From positions 95,718-159,717 of the forward strand of contig CAZXIN010000006.1 of NCBI GenBank assembly GCA_964640795.1: 64,000 nucleotides of DNA, in the 5' to 3' direction. Source of the DNA: M269 sp964640795 (GTDB lineage: Bacteria > Pseudomonadota > Gammaproteobacteria > Enterobacterales > Alteromonadaceae). The position numbers and the translations under genes were made by a program. Positions 60,942-64,000 of the stretch are shown piece by piece (position 1 is the stretch's first letter; each line of letters opens with the position of its first letter). The notes beneath the pieces are model-generated. The model saw only the letters and a program-made list of their open reading frames with translations. It was not told where the DNA came from and did not search any database.

Positions 60942-61984
60942 TAGCAACAGCCTCCAGTCATAGGTTGAGTGTTTCTATCAAAAGGCAAGGTCGTTGCGCT
61001 GTGCTGAGAAATACCGTTATGCTCATTAAAATCACCTACAAAGTCGAAATAAGGGGCAAAACGACTGCTTTGTAAAATTCGCCATGTGTTGCCACAAACA
61101 GTTTGCTCTATATTTTTATCGAAAGCGTAGTCTTTGTCCAATACGAGTAGCTCCGGATGATGTTCTATGCCGCCACGGTAAGTGACTTTTTGCCCATAAT
61201 CCTCACGATGGCTGTCCAATTGCGCTGTTTTGAAGAGTCGATAAGTGGCTGAATAGAATTCAATGTGTCCGACTTTCTCAGAGACTTGCTTGTTGTTAAT
61301 ACCCAAACGTCTATCTTTCACTAATCTAGGATCGAGGAAGCCGACTTTTTTGGACAAATTGATAAAGTCATTCCAATACAAAGCTCCTCCAAGACACTCT
61401 CCATAGAGAACAGGATCTTCGGCAAGGTGTTGGGGAACGCGTCTATCTGCATAGACATCGGAGAAGTAAAGCTCACCCCCCGGTTTAAGCACTCGAAAGG
61501 CTTCTTTAAGCACGTTTTCTTTGTCGGGACAGAGGTTGATAACGCAATTGGATACAATAATATCTATACTGTTGTCGGCTAAATTGAGCTCGTCAAGGCG
61601 TTCGATATAACCCTTCTTGAACACAGTATTAGCCTTTTCGTAACCAAATTCCTGACGATGATATTCAATGTGTTGATTGGCAACGGCTAGCTGCTCGTCG
61701 GTCATATCGACGCCTATCACTTCCCCTTCTTCTCCAACCATCTGTGCTAGTGCGTAGCAATCGCGTCCAGCACCACAGCCTAAATCTAGAATACGCTTGC
61801 CTTTGAGTGACTGGGGCAGTACTAGACCACAACCATAGTATCTAGTCAGTACTTCATCATGAATGCGGCTAAGTGCCTGCTTCACGTAATCTGGAATAAC
61901 TTCATCTGTTGCACAAGCGTCTGTTTGGAGATCATCGGATTCTTGTAGGACTTTCCCATAGTAATTCTTTACTTCGTTGTGCAT
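60941..61984 (-). CDS. arsM: Arsenite (ArsM-type) methyltransferase
   Basis: A 347-aa SAM methyltransferase. Motif I is ILDLGCGAGRDCYALAQ at about 65-81, followed by GVDMTDEQL. The three ArsM As(III) ligands have counterparts at Cys52 (YYGCG), Cys147 (VSNCVIN) and Cys197 (LYGECLGGALYW). The C-terminal region resembles the arsenite-methyltransferase C-terminal domain and ends GGCC. A first-block Cys24 stands where relatives often have a CC pair. It starts at MHNEVKNYY after AGGAAAGC; a longer frame exists. Expected product: methylated arsenicals. Confidence 0.88.
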   Translation of the reverse strand: MHNEVKNYYGKVLQESDDLQTDACATDEVIPDYVKQALSRIHDEVLTRYYGCGLVLPQSLKGKRILDLGCGAGRDCYALAQMVGEEGEVIGVDMTDEQLAVANQHIEYHRQEFGYEKANTVFKKGYIERLDELNLADNSIDIIVSNCVINLCPDKENVLKEAFRVLKPGGELYFSDVYADRRVPQHLAEDPVLYGECLGGALYWNDFINLSKKVGFLDPRLVKDRRLGINNKQVSEKVGHIEFYSATYRLFKTAQLDSHREDYGQKVTYRGGIEHHPELLVLDKDYAFDKNIEQTVCGNTWRILQSSRFAPYFDFVGDFNEHNGISQHSATTLPFDRNTQPMTGGCC

Positions 61985-62129
61985 AGTTGCTTTCCTGACA
62001 TGGCTGAATTGAAAAAGAATCGCGAATATAAGTGCCACAACCGTGCCGATTCAATCTGTTTAAAGCAAATATGTTTAAATCGTCAGCCTTTCGTGAGCAA
62101 ACTGTTACACCAGTAGTCATATGACGTGC

Positions 62130-62498
62130 CTAATTGACTCGCCACGGTGGATTTAATCGATTTTCACCAGCCCAGTAAAGAATAATCCTATTCCCTGACG
62201 GATCGCGCAAAACCGCCTCCCGCCATAAGTAAGGCTGATCCCTAGGCCGTTGTTCAAATGAAACCCCTTGTCTGATTAACTGCTCTACCCATTCATCTAA
62301 ATCTTGGTGTTCAAAGTAAATGGTGGCATGGTTATCAACGCTTGGATGGAGCGAGAGTGAAAAGCTAGAGTCACCCTCAGGGCATTCAAATCTAGCATAG
62401 TGATCAGTATCGACAATCAGATTAAACCCAAGTTGCTGATAAAAAGAAACAGTACTTGGTATATCCGATACAGGTAAAGTGACTTGATTAAGATTCAT
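62130..62498 (-). CDS. VOC family protein (glyoxalase-like)
   Basis: A 122-aa vicinal-oxygen-chelate protein: MNLNQVTLPVSDIPSTVSFYQQLGF opens the fold, HATIYFEHQDLDEWVEQLIRQG is the second unit, and DPSGNRIILYW follows near the end. The arsenic-enzyme ArsI has a vicinal Cys pair, and none is seen here, so a C-As lyase is not supported. The start is set at GGGGTACGGC before ATG; a longer frame is rejected. It precedes the arsM gene on the same strand. Confidence 0.87.
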   Translation of the reverse strand: MNLNQVTLPVSDIPSTVSFYQQLGFNLIVDTDHYARFECPEGDSSFSLSLHPSVDNHATIYFEHQDLDEWVEQLIRQGVSFEQRPRDQPYLWREAVLRDPSGNRIILYWAGENRLNPPWRVN

Positions 62499-63057
62499 GC
62501 CGTACCCCTGATTATTTAATCGACATAGCCGGATTAAACGTATTGGCATACAGTGAGATTAAACGGTCTAATATAGAGACGTTGCCGTTTGATTCCGTGT
62601 TGTTTGGTTGTTGGTTCTTCATCATTTTAAGCTCTTGTTTTGTTGATTCGACACAAAGCTTAAAACCTTAGGTTAACTTGAGGTAAAGCGTTTTTTTATT
62701 TATTTTTGTTTTTTACTCCGTGGGTGTCCTTTCTCTTTTAAGTTGAAATAACCGAGTCCCATTTCAAGGGCTTATTTCACAATAAGAGAGTAACAAGTCA
62801 GTTGAAATGACAGTGATCATCGACTGACAGCTTAAGACAAGGAACGGTCAGTCATTTGGATCGATTTTTGAAGCTTTTTCCGATAGAAATGTGCATATAG
62901 CTACTTTTGCACTATATTCGATTTAGGTTACACAGCGGTAAATATCAGCTATCTTGATATAACGATTGGAAAAATAAATATACGCAATGAGTACATACAT
63001 GGAGGAAAACTGGGCATACTGCGAATTAGAAGTAATTTACTTTTAAGGCTCCAGCAA
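62499..63057. other. Gene-free spacer left of the terminal gene
   Basis: An AT-rich stretch (T and A runs near 62680-62730) with no convincing frame. Only a 19-codon frame at 62987-63046 is seen, and it is not supported. Promoters for the divergent genes at 62498 and 63058 should lie here. Confidence 0.4.
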
Positions 63058-63768
63058 ATGACCTCTGACAAGAAATACACTCCCCCAGTACCAGACAAGG
63101 CTGATGCTGTTCATGCGCTCATCCGGTCAGGCCTGGGTGCAATTCCATTTGCTGGTACAGCCGCCAATGAGCTTTTGGGTGTGATAGTGACTCCCACACT
63201 TGATCGACGCCGTTCTAAATGGATGGAGGATGTTGGAGAAGGGCTTAGAATCCTTGAATTAAAGTTTGGCTTGGTGCTGGAAGACCTTCCGTACAAAGCA
63301 TCCTTCATTGACATTGCGATAGAAGCTTCGAATATTGCATTGCGCACGAGTAGCGAGGAAAAGCTGAATGCATTGAAAAATGCTCTGGAGAACTCAGCAC
63401 TGCCAAACGCCCCAGAAGATTCTCTTCAGAAACTATTTCTTACATACATCGATAATCTGACTGTTCTACATATAAGATTACTACATCTTTTCGATGATCC
63501 CCCATCCTACATCGAGCAAAATGGTGTTTCATTGAGGCCAGCGTTCAATCATTCTCCAGCAGGCCTGTTGGAAGAGGTATTTCCTGAACTGCGTGAAAAA
63601 CGTGATTTTTACGATGTTGTATGGAGGGAACTCTATTCCAGAGGACTTTTAGGAACTGAAGATGTTCATAGGAATACTGGTGACATTTTTGCTAGTCGAA
63701 CGACAATCGTTTCGAGGCAATTTATCGCGTTCATTCAGACTCCTAATCTGACTAACATAGGCAATTGA
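63058..63768 (+). CDS. Hypothetical protein with Gly-rich hydrophobic N-terminal helix
   Basis: A 236-aa protein I do not recognise by name. Residues about 23-45 (IRSGLGAIPFAGTAANELLGV) form a glycine/alanine-rich hydrophobic helix with GxxxG-like spacing. It is followed by TPTLDRRRSKWMEDVGEGL, a pattern I recall from a widespread family of uncharacterised bacterial proteins. The rest is helical, with no catalytic motif. AAGG lies nine bases before the ATG. Its setting at the edge of an accessory region allows a defence or membrane-active role, which is only a guess. Confidence 0.7.
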   Translation: MTSDKKYTPPVPDKADAVHALIRSGLGAIPFAGTAANELLGVIVTPTLDRRRSKWMEDVGEGLRILELKFGLVLEDLPYKASFIDIAIEASNIALRTSSEEKLNALKNALENSALPNAPEDSLQKLFLTYIDNLTVLHIRLLHLFDDPPSYIEQNGVSLRPAFNHSPAGLLEEVFPELREKRDFYDVVWRELYSRGLLGTEDVHRNTGDIFASRTTIVSRQFIAFIQTPNLTNIGN

Positions 63769-64000
63769 ACGAGATCGAGCTACCGGTTTATATTGCCTCT
63801 TAACCTAATTGAACATACATTCAGCCTTGATCCTGATGAGCTACACAATTCGTTCACTGTTATCGTTCGAGCTAGACTGCTTCCAACTTCCGCTTTACGT
63901 ACTTTTCTGCCCCATAAAAACTTCTGACGGGCATCAAAAGACAAGCAGCAGACACTCTTACTTACAATGTTAAGCTTCTGAGTTGTTTAAAAATGTATGA
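63769..64000. other. Right-edge non-coding sequence
   Basis: No supported frame is visible on either strand in the last 232 bases. A gene could start beyond the window. Confidence 0.3.

Noticed and set aside
62130..62498. Idea that the second VOC protein is the arsenic-carbon lyase ArsI
   Set aside because: It lacks the vicinal cysteine pair expected of ArsI; only one Cys is seen. The location next to arsM alone is not enough.
62987..63046. 19-codon frame MSTYMEENWAYCELEVIYF
   Set aside because: It is too short, has no clear ribosome-binding site, and may be chance in an AT-rich spacer upstream of a gene.

Overview
The window is about 64 kb of a gammaproteobacterial chromosome. Gene content and order look most like marine Alteromonadales-type bacteria: an ompR-envZ-hslO/hslR-gspC..N-yrfG-nudE-cysQ block, a yheS-yheT-yheU/yheV/slyX/fkpA block, a DUF3718 protein, and fadBA with a PsrA-like operator. 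I do not assign a genus. No rRNA, tRNA, CRISPR array, prophage or transposase gene was seen.

Layout. From 0 to 6 kb: housekeeping genes mutM, rpmG-rpmB, a glycosyltransferase, radC, coaBC and slmA. From 6 to 10.6 kb: an M28 lipoprotein peptidase, a TetR regulator, a DUF1820 protein, a small membrane protein and prkB. From 10.7 to 13.7 kb: ompR-envZ and, convergent to them, hslO. From 13.7 to 15.4 kb: an AT-rich, gene-poor islet with one small secreted protein, lying between hslO and hslR. From 15.9 to 27.3 kb: a complete, tightly overlapping type II secretion operon gspC to gspN. From 27.3 to 31.3 kb: yrfG, nudE, cysQ, a YceI-like protein and an orphan periplasmic binding protein. From 31.3 to 37.5 kb: yheU, yheT, a TIGR02444 protein, yheS, yheV, slyX, a WD40 lipoprotein and an FKBP lipoprotein. 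From 37.5 to 47.3 kb: a NIT-domain chemoreceptor, recG-rsmJ, a peroxiredoxin, a DUF3718 protein, pepQ and slt. From 47.6 to 51 kb: fadBA. At 51.3 kb: a diguanylate cyclase.

From about 52.3 kb onward the content is accessory. A five-gene operon encodes an NTF2-like protein, a YqhD-type aldehyde reductase, a two-domain sulfurtransferase, a SnoaL-like protein and a SAM methyltransferase. It is bracketed by duplicated genes: two NTF2-like paralogues, and one intact plus one decayed VOC gene. An aldehyde dehydrogenase gene is joined to the intact VOC gene. The likely theme is disposal of reactive aldehydes or electrophiles, which is inference. Next come a Cys-containing membrane protein, a translationally coupled ArsM-type methyltransferase/radical SAM pair (probable organoarsenical chemistry), a second VOC protein and an unidentified protein at the right end.

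The main features not explained by the genes are a dispersed intergenic repeat with four recognisable copies (5.7, 13.7, 15.2 and 39.8 kb), a decayed VOC duplicate at 52.4 kb, and the ArsM/radical SAM unit. Several start codons were moved on ribosome-binding-site and family-alignment grounds, as noted in the entries.
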